Source of the DNA: Pseudoxanthomonas sp. PXM02
GTDB taxonomy: Bacteria > Pseudomonadota > Gammaproteobacteria > Xanthomonadales > Xanthomonadaceae
DNA: 64,000 nt
Assembly (NCBI RefSeq): GCF_014851805.1
Contig: NZ_JACVAK010000001.1
Span: forward strand, 620,001 to 684,000
Direction: 5' to 3'
In this document: positions 17,959 to 27,331 of the stretch, in pieces
Layout: the number at the start of each line of letters is the position of its first letter
How positions within the stretch are numbered: position 1 is the stretch's first letter
Notes under the pieces: generated by a model
The model's input: the letters and a program-made list of their open reading frames with translations, nothing else
Told to the model about the DNA's origin: nothing
Database searches by the model: none
Made by a program: the position numbers and the translations under genes

Positions 17959-18972
17959 TCAACCGCCGATAAGATACATCTCGACACGCCGCCGGTCGCG
18001 TACTTCCGGGCTGCCGCGTACTTCGCTGTAGCGATCGCCTCGCGCACGCCACAGCTCCCCTACCCGTGCAGCCAACGCATCTTCGCCCAGCGCGAGAACC
18101 TCCCGCAGGCCGGTACCCTCCGACGCGAACAGGCAGGTGAACAACCGTCCATCCGCCGATACCCGTGCTCGATGGCAGTCGCCGCAGAACGGCGTGCTGA
18201 CCGAACTGACGAAACCGATCTCACCCGCACCATCATCGAAGCCGTAGCGCTCCGCCACTTCGCCCCGGTAGTCCGCCTGCAGCGGATGCAGCGGCCAGCG
18301 CGCGGCGATGCGGTCGCGCAGCACCGACGACGGCACCATCCGATCGAGGCGCCAGTCGTTGCTGTCGCCCACATCCATGAACTCGATGAAGCGCACGACA
18401 TGGCCGGTGCCACGGAAGTGCTCGACCAGCGGCAGCACCTGGTCTTCGTTGACACCGCGCTGCACGACGGCGTTGATCTTCAGCCGCGTAAACCCGGCGG
18501 CGACCGCGGCGTCGATGCCTGCCAGCACGTCGTCCACACGCCCGCGCCGTCCCGACATGTCGGCGAACACCTGCGGATCCAGCGCATCCAGGCTCACGGT
18601 GATGCGGCGCAGGCCCGCCTCGTGCAGCGCCGCGGCCTGCTGCCCGAGCAGTACGCCGTTGGTGGTCAACGCAAGGTCGTCCAGTCCGGGAATCACCGCG
18701 AGCCGACGGACCAGTTCCGGCAGTCGCTTGCGCAGCAGCGGCTCACCACCGGTCAGGCGCAGCTTGCGCGTACCGAGGCGTACGAATGCGCGAACCAGCG
18801 TGTCGATTTCATCGAACGACAGCCGCTGCGACGCATCCGTTCCGTAGTCCTCGGGCACCCGATCGGCCGGCATGCAGTAGCCGCAGCGGAAATTGCAGGC
18901 GTCGATGACCGACAGGCGCAGGTCGTGCAGCGGACGCCCCAGCAGGTCATGCGGCAGCGGAAGCGGGTTCAC
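17959..18972 (-). CDS. moaA: GTP 3',8-cyclase MoaA
   Basis: Radical-SAM enzyme that starts molybdenum cofactor synthesis from GTP. The 337-residue product carries the SAM cluster motif Cys26-x3-Cys30-x2-Cys33, the LTGGEPLL motif, the second 4Fe-4S cluster at Cys263, Cys266 and Cys280, and the C-terminal Gly-Gly needed for activity. The GTG start at 18972 overlaps the upstream hydrolase stop (GTGA), a tight coupling that supports it; the longer frame upstream is inside that gene. Confidence 0.96.
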   Translation of the reverse strand: MNPLPLPHDLLGRPLHDLRLSVIDACNFRCGYCMPADRVPEDYGTDASQRLSFDEIDTLVRAFVRLGTRKLRLTGGEPLLRKRLPELVRRLAVIPGLDDLALTTNGVLLGQQAAALHEAGLRRITVSLDALDPQVFADMSGRRGRVDDVLAGIDAAVAAGFTRLKINAVVQRGVNEDQVLPLVEHFRGTGHVVRFIEFMDVGDSNDWRLDRMVPSSVLRDRIAARWPLHPLQADYRGEVAERYGFDDGAGEIGFVSSVSTPFCGDCHRARVSADGRLFTCLFASEGTGLREVLALGEDALAARVGELWRARGDRYSEVRGSPEVRDRRRVEMYLIGG

Positions 18973-19721
18973 GGCAGCGCGGTCGGCAACGGCTCGGCCA
19001 GCGGAAGCCCCTCGCCCGCCGTCGCAACGCGGTGTCCGCGCGCGCGCAGTGCCTCGGCATCGGCTTCGCTGGCGTAGTGGTAGAGCACGCAACGGGCCAG
19101 CAGGGCCGTCGGATACTCGCGCTCCAGATCGTCGATGCCGCTGTGCGATGGGTTGCCGTGCAAGGCGCAATCGTGGGCGATCACCTCGCCCGCATCAGCG
19201 TAACGCGCCAGCATTTCGGGGATCGGCCGCGTATCGCCGGTCCACACGACACTGCCGCGCAGGCGCAGGCCGAATGCCGTGTCCGGCCAGTGGTGCCGCA
19301 CCGGGAACACTTCCAGGCGCTGCCCGTCATGCCAGAACGCGTCGCCGACCGGAATCAGCTGGAAAGCGTCCCAGAAGTTCGCGCCGCCCTCGGCCAGCAC
19401 GTTCGGATAACTCGCGATGCGCTGGTGCAGCACCGGCACCAGCGGCGCCGGCACGTACAGGCGGATCTTGCCGCGACGCGCCGCATCGAAGTAGCTGGCC
19501 ACGAACAGCCGCTCCATGCCGGCGACGTGGTCCAGGTGCACGTGGGTGATGAACACCGCGTCGGGCATGCCGCCGTACCGCGCCTGGTAGGCGGTGAGGC
19601 CTTCCCCGCCGCAGTCGATCGTCAGCCACGGCATCCCGCCCTGCTCCAGCGTCGCCATTGCAGAGCCCAGTTCGACGGCGCCGGCATTGCCGACGCCCAG
19701 GAAGCGCAGCGTCCAGCCCAT
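18969..19721 (-). CDS. metallo-beta-lactamase-fold hydrolase
   Basis: A 250-residue MBL-fold protein with the metal motif HVHLDH (His60, His62, Asp64, His65), a further metal ligand region VWTGDTRP, and HDCALHGNPSHSG. It resembles the RNase Z/PhnP-like branch; substrate unknown. It starts one base after the kdkA stop and overlaps moaA by four bases, joining a lipopolysaccharide gene to the cofactor operon. Confidence 0.85.
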   Translation of the reverse strand: MGWTLRFLGVGNAGAVELGSAMATLEQGGMPWLTIDCGGEGLTAYQARYGGMPDAVFITHVHLDHVAGMERLFVASYFDAARRGKIRLYVPAPLVPVLHQRIASYPNVLAEGGANFWDAFQLIPVGDAFWHDGQRLEVFPVRHHWPDTAFGLRLRGSVVWTGDTRPIPEMLARYADAGEVIAHDCALHGNPSHSGIDDLEREYPTALLARCVLYHYASEADAEALRARGHRVATAGEGLPLAEPLPTALP

Positions 19722-19722
19722 G

Positions 19723-20472
19723 TCAGTAGCCTCGTGACCAGGCGTTGTCGTACGCACGGCGCAGGTGGGCGAAGTCGTAGCCCACCTCGGCCTCGCTGCG
19801 GCCGCCGCGCAGCTTGAGCAGCGAGCGCTTGAGTCGCGCGAGGTTCTGTTCGCGCCAAGCGGTGGCGGGAATGCGCAGGCGACCGCGATCGAAGTCGATC
19901 AGCCAGCCGTGCCCGCCGCTGTCGAAGAGGATGTTCTGCGCATTGAGGTCCGCATGATCCAGGCCGGCACGGTGGAACCGCGCCACCAGCCGGCCCGTGC
20001 TTTCCCACGGGGCATGGCCTTCGGTCTGGTGTGCGATGTCGGCCAGCGTACGGACCTCCATCAGCCGCTCCAGCAGGATCGCGGCGCGGTAGAACATGCC
20101 GTCGCGCACGTAGCTGGCGGCTACCGGTCGTGGCACCGGCAGGCCGCGCGCCAGCAACGCGCGCGTCAGCCGGAACTCGGCGAAGCTGCGGGTCCGGTCC
20201 GGTCCATGCCAGAGGTAGCGGTCCTGGCTGAGGCGCGCCGCCAGCCCGCCTCGCCGATAATGGCGCAGCACGCACTGGCTGGAGGGCGCATCGATGAACC
20301 AGGCACTGCCGCGTCCACCGCTGTCGACGGGTCGGGCGCGCTCGCCCCACTTCTCCGGCTGGAACCAGTCCGGGTCTGCTTGCCGCAGGTGTTTGCGGTC
20401 GAACAGAATCGCACCGTATCCGCTGCCTTCGCGGAACGGCGTCAGGGATTCCGAGGCGTCAAATCCGACCAT
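19723..20472 (-). CDS. kdkA: 3-deoxy-D-manno-octulosonic acid kinase KdkA
   Basis: Phosphorylates Kdo of the lipopolysaccharide inner core at the cytoplasmic face of the inner membrane. The 249-residue protein has the family block DWFQPEKWG (35-43), [15 protein letters not shown] (69-76), and the kinase catalytic region [12 protein letters not shown] (His173, Asp175, Asn180) with IDFDRGR at 192-198. KdkA replaces WaaP in Haemophilus and Xanthomonas relatives. First gene of a seven-gene minus-strand run. No Shine-Dalgarno is visible before the ATG. Confidence 0.9.
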   Translation of the reverse strand: MVGFDASESLTPFREGSGYGAILFDRKHLRQADPDWFQPEKWGERARPVDSGGRGSAWFIDAPSSQCVLRHYRRGGLAARLSQDRYLWHGPDRTRSFAEFRLTRALLARGLPVPRPVAASYVRDGMFYRAAILLERLMEVRTLADIAHQTEGHAPWESTGRLVARFHRAGLDHADLNAQNILFDSGGHGWLIDFDRGRLRIPATAWREQNLARLKRSLLKLRGGRSEAEVGYDFAHLRRAYDNAWSRGY

Positions 20473-20491
20473 CCAGCGAGTCTAACAACAC

Positions 20492-21541
20492 TTGTCCACG
20501 ATTCCCCACTCACTGTGCCTGCTTCGCCTGTCCGCGCTTGGCGACGTGACCCATGTCGTGCCGCTGGTGCGCACCCTGCAGCGGCATTGGCCACAACTGC
20601 ACCTGCACTGGGTGATCGACAAGGGCGGGTTCAAGCTGCTCGAAGGCCTGGAAGGCGTGACCTTCCACACCTACGACAAGAAGACCGGGCTGGCCGGCAT
20701 GCGCGCCTTGCGCCGCGACCTGCCCGGCGACCGTTTCGACGCGTTGCTGCAGATGCAGGTGGCCCTGCGCGCGAACCTGCTGTCGGCCTTCATCCCGGCG
20801 CGCCGCCGGATCGGCTACGACCGCAGCCGCTCGAAGGACCTGCATGGACTGGTGATCAACGAACGCATCCCCGATCGACCGGGCATCCACGTACTGGATG
20901 CGATGGGCAGCTTCTGCGAGCCGCTGGGCTTGAAACAGACCGAGGTGGTGTGGGACTTGCCCGTGCCCGTCGATGCACATGCCTGGGCCGCGGCCCAGTG
21001 GCCTGCCGACGGCACGCGCACGCTGGTCATTTCCCCCTGCTCCAGCCATGTGCGCCGCAACTGGTACGCCGACCGCTATGCCGCCGTCGCCGATCACGCG
21101 GCGGCACAGGGCTGGCGCGTGGTGCTGTGCGGCGGGCGCAGCGACCTGGAACGGCAGACTGCCGATGCCATCAGTGCTGCGGTGCATACACCGGTGCTGG
21201 ACTTGGTCGGCAAGGACACGCTGAAGCAATTGCCGGCGCTGCTGGCACGCGCCGACCTGGTGATGACGCCCGATTCCGGCCCCATGCACATCGCCAACGC
21301 GATGGGGACCGCGGTGCTCGGCCTGCATGCGGCCAGCAATCCGCGGCGGAGCGGCCCCTATTCCAGCGTCCGCTATTGCGTGGATCGTTACGACGATGCG
21401 GCGCGCCGCTACAAGGGCAGGCCGGCCGCCGAACTGAAATGGGGCGCCAAGATCGAACACGATGGCGTGATGGAACTGGTGACCGTGGACGACGGCATTG
21501 CCGCCTTCGAACGGTTCCGGCAGGACCACGCTGACACATGA
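20492..21541 (+). CDS. glycosyltransferase family 9 (heptosyltransferase-like)
   Basis: A 349-residue GT-B glycosyltransferase of the ADP-heptose transferase family, acting in lipopolysaccharide core assembly. Evidence: N-terminal LCLLRLSALGDVTHVVP, and the C-terminal donor-site motif VMTPDSGPMHIANAMGT. The start is TTG at 20492; no ATG or GTG is available before the conserved LLRLSALGD block. It is divergent from kdkA with only 19 bases between start codons. It could be WaaC-like or a RfaQ-like heptosyltransferase; the precise acceptor is not deducible. Confidence 0.88.
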   Translation: MSTIPHSLCLLRLSALGDVTHVVPLVRTLQRHWPQLHLHWVIDKGGFKLLEGLEGVTFHTYDKKTGLAGMRALRRDLPGDRFDALLQMQVALRANLLSAFIPARRRIGYDRSRSKDLHGLVINERIPDRPGIHVLDAMGSFCEPLGLKQTEVVWDLPVPVDAHAWAAAQWPADGTRTLVISPCSSHVRRNWYADRYAAVADHAAAQGWRVVLCGGRSDLERQTADAISAAVHTPVLDLVGKDTLKQLPALLARADLVMTPDSGPMHIANAMGTAVLGLHAASNPRRSGPYSSVRYCVDRYDDAARRYKGRPAAELKWGAKIEHDGVMELVTVDDGIAAFERFRQDHADT

Positions 21542-24525
21542 GGCTCCGCGCCGGCGCGCTGACGCTGTGGCTGTTCCTGGCGTCGGGCTTCGCCGGCCTG
21601 CTCTACCAGTCCATCTGGTCGCACTACCTGGGGCTCGTCGTCGGCCATGCGGCCTACGCGCAGAGCCTGGTGCTGGCGATCTTCATGGGTGGCATGGCGC
21701 TCGGCGCCTGGGCGGCCGGACGCGGAACGCCGCGCTGGCGCCACCTGCTGCGGCTGTACGCCATCGCTGAAGCCGTGATTGGCGTGATCGGCCTGGCCTT
21801 CCATCCGCTGTTCGACGGCTACCTGCGCGTGTCCCAGTCGCAGGTGCTCCCGTGGCTGGGCGAGGGCCTCGCCGCGCATGCCTATCCCTGGCTCAGTGCC
21901 GTAGTAATGCTTGCGCCCGCCTGCGTGCTGCTCGGCGCAACCTTCCCGCTGCTCAGCGCCGGGTATCTACGCGCCGTCCCCGATCAACCGGCTCGTGCGC
22001 TGGGTGGGCTCTATTTCAGCAACAGCCTCGGCGCTGCGCTGGGCGCGCTGGCGGCGACCTTCCTGTTGCTGCCGGCATGGGGATTGCCCGGCACGCTGAC
22101 AGCCGCCGGCACGATCAACCTGCTGGTGGCCGCGGGCGCGTGGTGGCTGTCGCGGCGGCTGGTCGAACCCACGGCCGTCGTCGAAGCCGCGCCGTCACCC
22201 GCACCCTCGACGGCTGCATACGGCAACATCGCGCCCGGTGCGTTGACACTGATCGCCCTCCTGTCGGGCGCATGTTCTTTCGTCTACGAGATCGGCTGGA
22301 TACGCCTGCTCAACCAGGCACTCGGTACCACCCTGCACGCCTTCGAGCTGATGCTGGCCGCCTTCCTGCTGGGACTGGCGTTCGGCGGCGCCTGGGTCTA
22401 TCGCCGCGCGGCGCGCCTGACCGATCCGGTGCGGATCGCCGCAGCGGCGCAGATCGCGATGGGCGTGGCCGCGTTGCTGTCGCTGATCGCGTTCGCGCAC
22501 TCCTTCCGCTGGGTAGGCGCGTTGATGGCGGCGCTGTCGCGCAGCGAGGGCGGCTACGCGCTGTTCACGCTAGGAAGCGCCGGCATCGCCTTGCTGGTGA
22601 TGCTGCCGGCCACCTTCTTCGCCGGCATGACGTTGCCGCTGTTCACCCTCGCGTGGCTGCGTGCGGGTCGCGGCGAAGCCGGCATCGGCCGGTTGTATGC
22701 GGCCAACACCGTGGGCGCCATCCTCGGCGTCGTGCTGATGATGCACGTGCTGATCCCGCTGCTGGGCGTGCGCGGCGGCATGGTGCTGGCGGCGGTCGGC
22801 GACATCGCACTCGGCTTCTGGCTGATGATGCGTAGCGAACGCGAGGTTTCATCCAAGCTCGTCGGTGCGGCGATCGCGGCGCCGCTCCTTGCGATCCTGC
22901 TGTGCTTCACGGTCGGACAGCCCGACCCGCGCGAACAGGCTGGCGGCGTGTTCCGCACCGGCACTGCGCGACTGGACGACAGCACCGACGTGGTCTTTCT
23001 CCGCGACGGCAAGACGGCCACGGTCAGCGTGGTCGCGTCGACACATCACCGCTCCGCCGCACTCGCCACCAACGGCAAGTCGGATGCGGCGATGACGCTG
23101 GACCTCGACATGCCGCCGACCGGCGACGAACTGACCATGGTGGCGCTTGGTGCATTGCCGCTGGCCGCGCACCCGGCGCCGCGCCGGGTCGGCGTGATCG
23201 GCTGGGGATCCGGCCTGTCCACGCATACGTTGCTGGGCAGTCCCGCGGTGGAACGCGTCGACACGGTCGAGATCGAACCCGCCATCCACGCCGCCGCCCG
23301 GCGGTTCGGTTCCCGCGTGGCACGCGCGTACGACGACCCGCGCTCGCACGTGCACTTCGACGACGCGCGCCGTTTCTTCGCCAGCCAGGGCGCGCGCTAT
23401 GACGTCATCGTGTCCGAGCCGTCCAACCCGTGGGTCAGCGGCGTGGCCAATCTCTTCTCGCAGGAGTTCTACGCGTTCCTGCGTGGGCGCCTGGCCGACG
23501 ATGGCGTGCTGGTGCAATGGATGCAGACGTACGAAATCGACGATGCGCTGCTGGCCAGCATGCTCGCCGCGCTGCTGACGGAGTTCCCGCAGGTCGACCT
23601 GTATCTCTCCCACGACGTGGATCTGATCGTGGTGGCGCACGCGGGCCGCCGGCACGCGGCGGATGCGGCGCGCTGGGATCACCCGTCCCTGAGCGCGGAG
23701 CTCGCGCGCGTCGGCTTGCGAGGCGATGCGTCTCTGACATTGCGGCACATCGGCGATGAGCGCCTGGCCGCGCTGTTCGTCCGTGCCATGTCTGCGCCGG
23801 CTCACAGCGACTACACGCAGCATGTGGCCTTGCGCGCACCGGCATCGCGCTACCGCCGCGACTACTCGCAGACGCTGCAGCAGCTCGTCGACAACGGATT
23901 GCCCGTACTCGACCTGCTGGTGGACCACCAGCCGGTGCCGGCCGATGCCGTGGTGAAGGCCATGCCGGAGCACCGTTTCACGCTCGGCCATCGCCATGCG
24001 GTCATGACCGCCGCGCTGATGCGCGGCGCGCCGGTCCATCCGGTGGAGCGCGCGACGTTGCCGCGCGAGCTGGCGATGTCCATCGAAACGCTGCGCGGCC
24101 TGTCGCCGAACGCGCGCCAGGACCAGACCTTGTGGATGGACGCGGCCGCCGACGTGGCCGAAGCGACGCTGGGCTGGCTACCCGCCGGTGACCTGCAGGA
24201 CGTATGGAACGCCCCCGCATGGGCGGCCGATGCCACCACGGTTCCCGCCATCGCCGAGGTCATGGCGCTGTACGCGGCCACCGCGGCGCGGGATCCGGTC
24301 GCAATGGGCACCCGTGCACGCGCCGTCCTCTCTTCTCCCCACCCCGTCACGCCCCGGATCCGCGAGCAGGCGCTGGTGATCGCGCAACTGTCGGCGCTGG
24401 CGCAGGGGGATGGCGCCTCCGTCGAGCCGTTGCACCAGCAGTACGGACGCCAGGTCACGCAGGCCGAGCGCTACCGGATGGTGCGCTACCTGCTGCGGAT
24501 TCAGGGCGCGCCGGCGGCCCGGTAG
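21538..24525 (+). CDS. giant membrane protein with fused spermidine-synthase-like domain
   Basis: A 995-residue protein. About 1-460 is a polytopic membrane region with roughly a dozen helices and two internal similar halves (FLASGFAGLLYQSIWSHYL and LLSGACSFVYEIGWIRLLN). About 490-740 is a SpeE-like Rossmann domain with VGVIGWGSGLSTH, VDTVEIEP, and VIVSEPSNPWVSGVANLFS, the last being the polyamine-synthase-like acidic loop. A 250-residue C-terminal tail has no recognised domain. The ATG overlaps the upstream glycosyltransferase stop (ATGA). Substrate unknown; whether it makes polyamines is doubtful for this fused branch. Confidence 0.82.
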   Translation: MRLRAGALTLWLFLASGFAGLLYQSIWSHYLGLVVGHAAYAQSLVLAIFMGGMALGAWAAGRGTPRWRHLLRLYAIAEAVIGVIGLAFHPLFDGYLRVSQSQVLPWLGEGLAAHAYPWLSAVVMLAPACVLLGATFPLLSAGYLRAVPDQPARALGGLYFSNSLGAALGALAATFLLLPAWGLPGTLTAAGTINLLVAAGAWWLSRRLVEPTAVVEAAPSPAPSTAAYGNIAPGALTLIALLSGACSFVYEIGWIRLLNQALGTTLHAFELMLAAFLLGLAFGGAWVYRRAARLTDPVRIAAAAQIAMGVAALLSLIAFAHSFRWVGALMAALSRSEGGYALFTLGSAGIALLVMLPATFFAGMTLPLFTLAWLRAGRGEAGIGRLYAANTVGAILGVVLMMHVLIPLLGVRGGMVLAAVGDIALGFWLMMRSEREVSSKLVGAAIAAPLLAILLCFTVGQPDPREQAGGVFRTGTARLDDSTDVVFLRDGKTATVSVVASTHHRSAALATNGKSDAAMTLDLDMPPTGDELTMVALGALPLAAHPAPRRVGVIGWGSGLSTHTLLGSPAVERVDTVEIEPAIHAAARRFGSRVARAYDDPRSHVHFDDARRFFASQGARYDVIVSEPSNPWVSGVANLFSQEFYAFLRGRLADDGVLVQWMQTYEIDDALLASMLAALLTEFPQVDLYLSHDVDLIVVAHAGRRHAADAARWDHPSLSAELARVGLRGDASLTLRHIGDERLAALFVRAMSAPAHSDYTQHVALRAPASRYRRDYSQTLQQLVDNGLPVLDLLVDHQPVPADAVVKAMPEHRFTLGHRHAVMTAALMRGAPVHPVERATLPRELAMSIETLRGLSPNARQDQTLWMDAAADVAEATLGWLPAGDLQDVWNAPAWAADATTVPAIAEVMALYAATAARDPVAMGTRARAVLSSPHPVTPRIREQALVIAQLSALAQGDGASVEPLHQQYGRQVTQAERYRMVRYLLRIQGAPAAR

Positions 24526-24908
24526 TCCTGGTACGACTTCTCTTCGACGTAGGCGGAACCCAGCGCCAGGTTGATCGCCTTCTTGATGCGGGCGCGTTCG
24601 TCGTTCTCGAAATAGACGCTGCGGGCCAGGCGGACGAAATCGTCGTCGAAGGCCTGCGCCTTTTCCTTCAGCCGCACGTCATCCTCGATGACCCACAGGC
24701 GCTCGTTGACCGCCTTCAGCTGCGCACGCAGCTCGACGATGTCGGTGCCTGCCACCGGATGGGCCATCCAGGTCTTCTCCAGGGCGGTCAGTTCGTCGCG
24801 CACGTGCGCGAGCTTGGCCGGATCGCTCATGCGCTCGGACTTGATCTGCAGGATGGCGATCTTGTCCAGCAGCTCACCGAAGGACACGGGGACGAGGATC
24901 TCGGACAT
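24501..24908 (-). CDS. DUF6165 family protein
   Basis: A 135-residue predicted helical cytoplasmic protein beginning MSEILVPVSFGELLDKIAIL, the conserved start of the DUF6165 family. It is rich in Glu, Lys and Arg, with heptad-like helices. Family members are frequently found near lipopolysaccharide core genes, as here beside kdkA and a family 9 glycosyltransferase; its function is unknown. Its 3' end overlaps the convergent fusion gene by 25 bases. Confidence 0.8.
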   Translation of the reverse strand: MSEILVPVSFGELLDKIAILQIKSERMSDPAKLAHVRDELTALEKTWMAHPVAGTDIVELRAQLKAVNERLWVIEDDVRLKEKAQAFDDDFVRLARSVYFENDERARIKKAINLALGSAYVEEKSYQDYRAAGAP

Positions 24909-24986
24909 GGGGGGCTCCGGCGAAAGAAAGCCATTCTAGCGCCGCCCCCGCAACGGGTACCCGTGCAACGCAGGCGCCATGAACGC

Positions 24987-25008
24987 AAAAGCCCCCTTGC
25001 GGGGGCTT
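24987..25008 (-). terminator. terminator of tRNA-Ser(CGA)
   Basis: On the minus strand AAGCCCCC, loop GCAA, GGGGGCTT then TTGCG: a strong GC stem with a T-run, ten bases past the tRNA CCA end. Confidence 0.85.
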
Positions 25009-25017
25009 GCTTGAAAC

Positions 25018-25108
25018 TGGCGGAGAGGGAGGGATTCGAACCCTCGATACGCTATTAACGTATGCCTGATTTCGAGTCAGGTACATTCAACCACTCTGCC
25101 ACCTCTCC
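25018..25108 (-). tRNA. tRNA-Ser (anticodon CGA)
   Basis: Class II tRNA with long variable arm. Acceptor GGAGAGG pairs with CCTCTCC, discriminator G, CCA encoded. The anticodon CGA at 25074-25072, in loop CTCGAAA, reads UCG. Confidence 0.96.
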
Positions 25109-25325
25109 GGTGGCCCCGGGCTTCCCCGAGGGCGTGAATGATACGTGGCGGACCGCATCCGGACAAGCGTATCGATGCCCGCGGATCGCCAGAGCATCAC
25201 TTTCTGTCCACCTCGATGAACCCCCGCAGGTCGCGTTGGGGTCATCTGCCTTGCCCGTTGTCCTGTCCGACCGGATCATTGCGTATGACCGGATAGGAAA
25301 AAACCGTCCGCACAGACAGGGCACC

Positions 25326-26030
25326 ATGATCGAATTCGGCCACATCTCCCACGTCGGCCTCAGGCGCGAACTGAACGAAGACACCTACTACGGCGACAGC
25401 GAGCTTGGCCTGTGGCTGGTGGCCGACGGGATGGGCGGTCATGCCTGCGGCGAAGTGGCCAGTGCGCTCGCGCGCGAGACCATCGTCCGCGAGATCCGCG
25501 ATGGCACGCCGCTGGCACAGGCGATCCGGATCGCCGACGAGGAGATCATCCGCACCTCGCGCCGTCGCAACGACACCTTGCCGATGGGCACCACCGTGGT
25601 GGCCGCCCGCATCCAGGGCAACCGCTTCGAGGTGGCCTGGGTCGGCGACAGCCGTGCCTATCTCTGGCGCGAAGGCCAACTGGCGCAGCTCAGCCAGGAT
25701 CACAGCTACGTGCAGGAACTGATCGCCCAGGGGGCCCTGACCAGCGAGCAGGCGCGCACCCATCCGCACCGCAATGTCGTTACCCAGGCGCTCGGCGTCA
25801 CCGATCCCAACCACCTCAACGTGGAAACCATGACCGGCGAACTGCGTCCCGGCATGCAACTGCTGCTGTGCAGCGACGGCCTGACCGAGGAAGTGGACGA
25901 TCCGAGCATCGCCGCCACGCTGAAGCACGACGACTGCAGCGCACAGGAGTGCGTGGACACCCTGATCGCGGCCGCGCTGGATGGGGGTGGCTCAGACAAC
26001 GTCACCGCCATCCTCGTGCGCTGCCACTGA
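25326..26030 (+). CDS. PP2C-type serine/threonine phosphatase (PrpC/Stp1-like)
   Basis: Metal-dependent protein phosphatase. The 234-residue product holds the PP2C motifs in order: RRELNEDTYYGD (with Glu18, Asp19), LVADGMGGHACGE (Asp34), WVGDSRAYL, SQDHSY, LLCSDGLTEEV and GGGSDNVTAI. The ATG at 25326 is preceded by CAGGG; the frame is open much further upstream, into the tRNA, but that part is not coding. No partner Hanks kinase is adjacent, which is unusual for PrpC pairs. Convergent with dnaQ. Confidence 0.92.
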   Translation: MIEFGHISHVGLRRELNEDTYYGDSELGLWLVADGMGGHACGEVASALARETIVREIRDGTPLAQAIRIADEEIIRTSRRRNDTLPMGTTVVAARIQGNRFEVAWVGDSRAYLWREGQLAQLSQDHSYVQELIAQGALTSEQARTHPHRNVVTQALGVTDPNHLNVETMTGELRPGMQLLLCSDGLTEEVDDPSIAATLKHDDCSAQECVDTLIAAALDGGGSDNVTAILVRCH

Positions 26031-26042
26031 GCCCCAGGCCGG

Positions 26043-26771
26043 TCAGCCGGCCTCGAGCACCGGCGGGTCCCACAGGCAGCGTCCCCCCGCCTTCTTGCGC
26101 AACACCGCCAGGCGCGCTTCATGCGCCGCCAGTTCGTCGGCGGACGCCGTCACCCGGGGGCGCGCACCCGCGACAGCGGGATCGAAGTGGTGGACGACAG
26201 CGGCCGGTGCACCCGGCGTCGCTTCTTCGGCACCTCCGAAGCCGATCTCACGCTGGCCCGCCGTCAGATTCAGATAGACATCGCATAGCAGCTGGGCGTC
26301 GAGCAGCGCGCCGTGCAACTGGCGATGGGTGTTGTCCACACCCAGGCGCTTGCACAGCGCATCCAGCGAGTTGCGCTGGCCGGGGAACCGTTGCCGCGCC
26401 AGCAGCAGGGAATCCTCTACGGTGACCCGGTCCGCCAGGCGACCGTACCGTTCGCCCAGCCGCGACAGTTCGTAGTCCAGGAAGCCCACGTCGAACGCCG
26501 CGTTGTGGATCACCAGTTGGGCACCGTCGATGAAGGCCAGGAACTCGTCCACAATCGCATCGAACACCGGCTTGTCGGACAGGAACTCCAGGCTGAGGCC
26601 GGTGACTTCAGCCGCACCTTGCTCGAATTCGCGCTGTGGATTGATGTACTGGTGGTAGGTCCGTCCGGTGGGACGACGCTCCAGCAGTTCCACGCAGCCG
26701 ATTTCGACGACGCGGTTGCCCTTCTTCCACTCCAGGCCGGTGGTTTCGGTGTCGAGGATGATCTGGCGCAT
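26043..26771 (-). CDS. dnaQ: DNA polymerase III epsilon subunit
   Basis: 3'-5' proofreading exonuclease of the replicative polymerase. The 242-residue protein has the DEDDh motifs: LDTETTGLE (Asp7, Glu9), VIHNAAFDVGFLD, and HGALLDAQ. A C-terminal tail from about 185 fits the alpha-binding region. Its ATG overlaps the upstream acetyltransferase stop by one base (TGATG). The rnhA-dnaQ pairing is classic in proteobacteria; here a third gene lies between them and all run in the same direction. Confidence 0.95.
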   Translation of the reverse strand: MRQIILDTETTGLEWKKGNRVVEIGCVELLERRPTGRTYHQYINPQREFEQGAAEVTGLSLEFLSDKPVFDAIVDEFLAFIDGAQLVIHNAAFDVGFLDYELSRLGERYGRLADRVTVEDSLLLARQRFPGQRNSLDALCKRLGVDNTHRQLHGALLDAQLLCDVYLNLTAGQREIGFGGAEEATPGAPAAVVHHFDPAVAGARPRVTASADELAAHEARLAVLRKKAGGRCLWDPPVLEAG

Positions 26772-27331
26772 CAGGCGGCGGCTTCCTTGGAGAGGTGCAG
26801 GTGGAACAGGTCCACCGGGTGTTCGATGGCGGGGAGCACGATCATTCTGTCGAATTCGAATCCCAGTTTCTGCAACAGACCGATCGAAGCCACGTTGTCG
26901 GGATTGACGATGGCGTGCAGACGGACGATGCCGAGCCGGCTGCCCGCATCAGCGATGACGGCACGCGCAGCTTCGACGGCGAACCCCTGCCCCGCATATG
27001 CGGGCAACAGGGCATAGCCCAGGTCGGGGCCGTCCAGACCCTCACGGCTGACCAGCCCGCAATTGCCGATCAGGGCGCCCGTGTCCTTGCGCCGGATCGC
27101 GTACATGCCGAAGCCATGCTGCGCGTAGCTGCGCAGCGCGCCGTTGCGCAGGTAGTCGCGCGCCTGGTCGAGCGTGCGCACGCCGCGATCGGCGATATGG
27201 CGGATGAAGGCAGGGTCGTTGAGCAGCGCAAGCATCAGGGCCGTGTCGGCATCGTCGCCATCGGACATCGCATGCAGGTGCAGGCGGGGCGTCTCGGCGA
27301 TGACCTGCCCCGGCACAAGCGCCACCGTCAC
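26771..27331 (-). CDS. GNAT-family N-acetyltransferase
   Basis: A 186-residue acetyltransferase of the RimJ/RimL-like GNAT3 group: [10 protein letters not shown] at the start, then [30 protein letters not shown] (acetyl-CoA loop) and [16 protein letters not shown]. The GTG at 27331 overlaps the rnhA stop as GTGA and is preferred; longer frames lie inside rnhA. It is inserted between rnhA and dnaQ with overlaps on both sides, so it is likely expressed with them. Substrate unknown. Confidence 0.88.
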   Translation of the reverse strand: MTVALVPGQVIAETPRLHLHAMSDGDDADTALMLALLNDPAFIRHIADRGVRTLDQARDYLRNGALRSYAQHGFGMYAIRRKDTGALIGNCGLVSREGLDGPDLGYALLPAYAGQGFAVEAARAVIADAGSRLGIVRLHAIVNPDNVASIGLLQKLGFEFDRMIVLPAIEHPVDLFHLHLSKEAAA

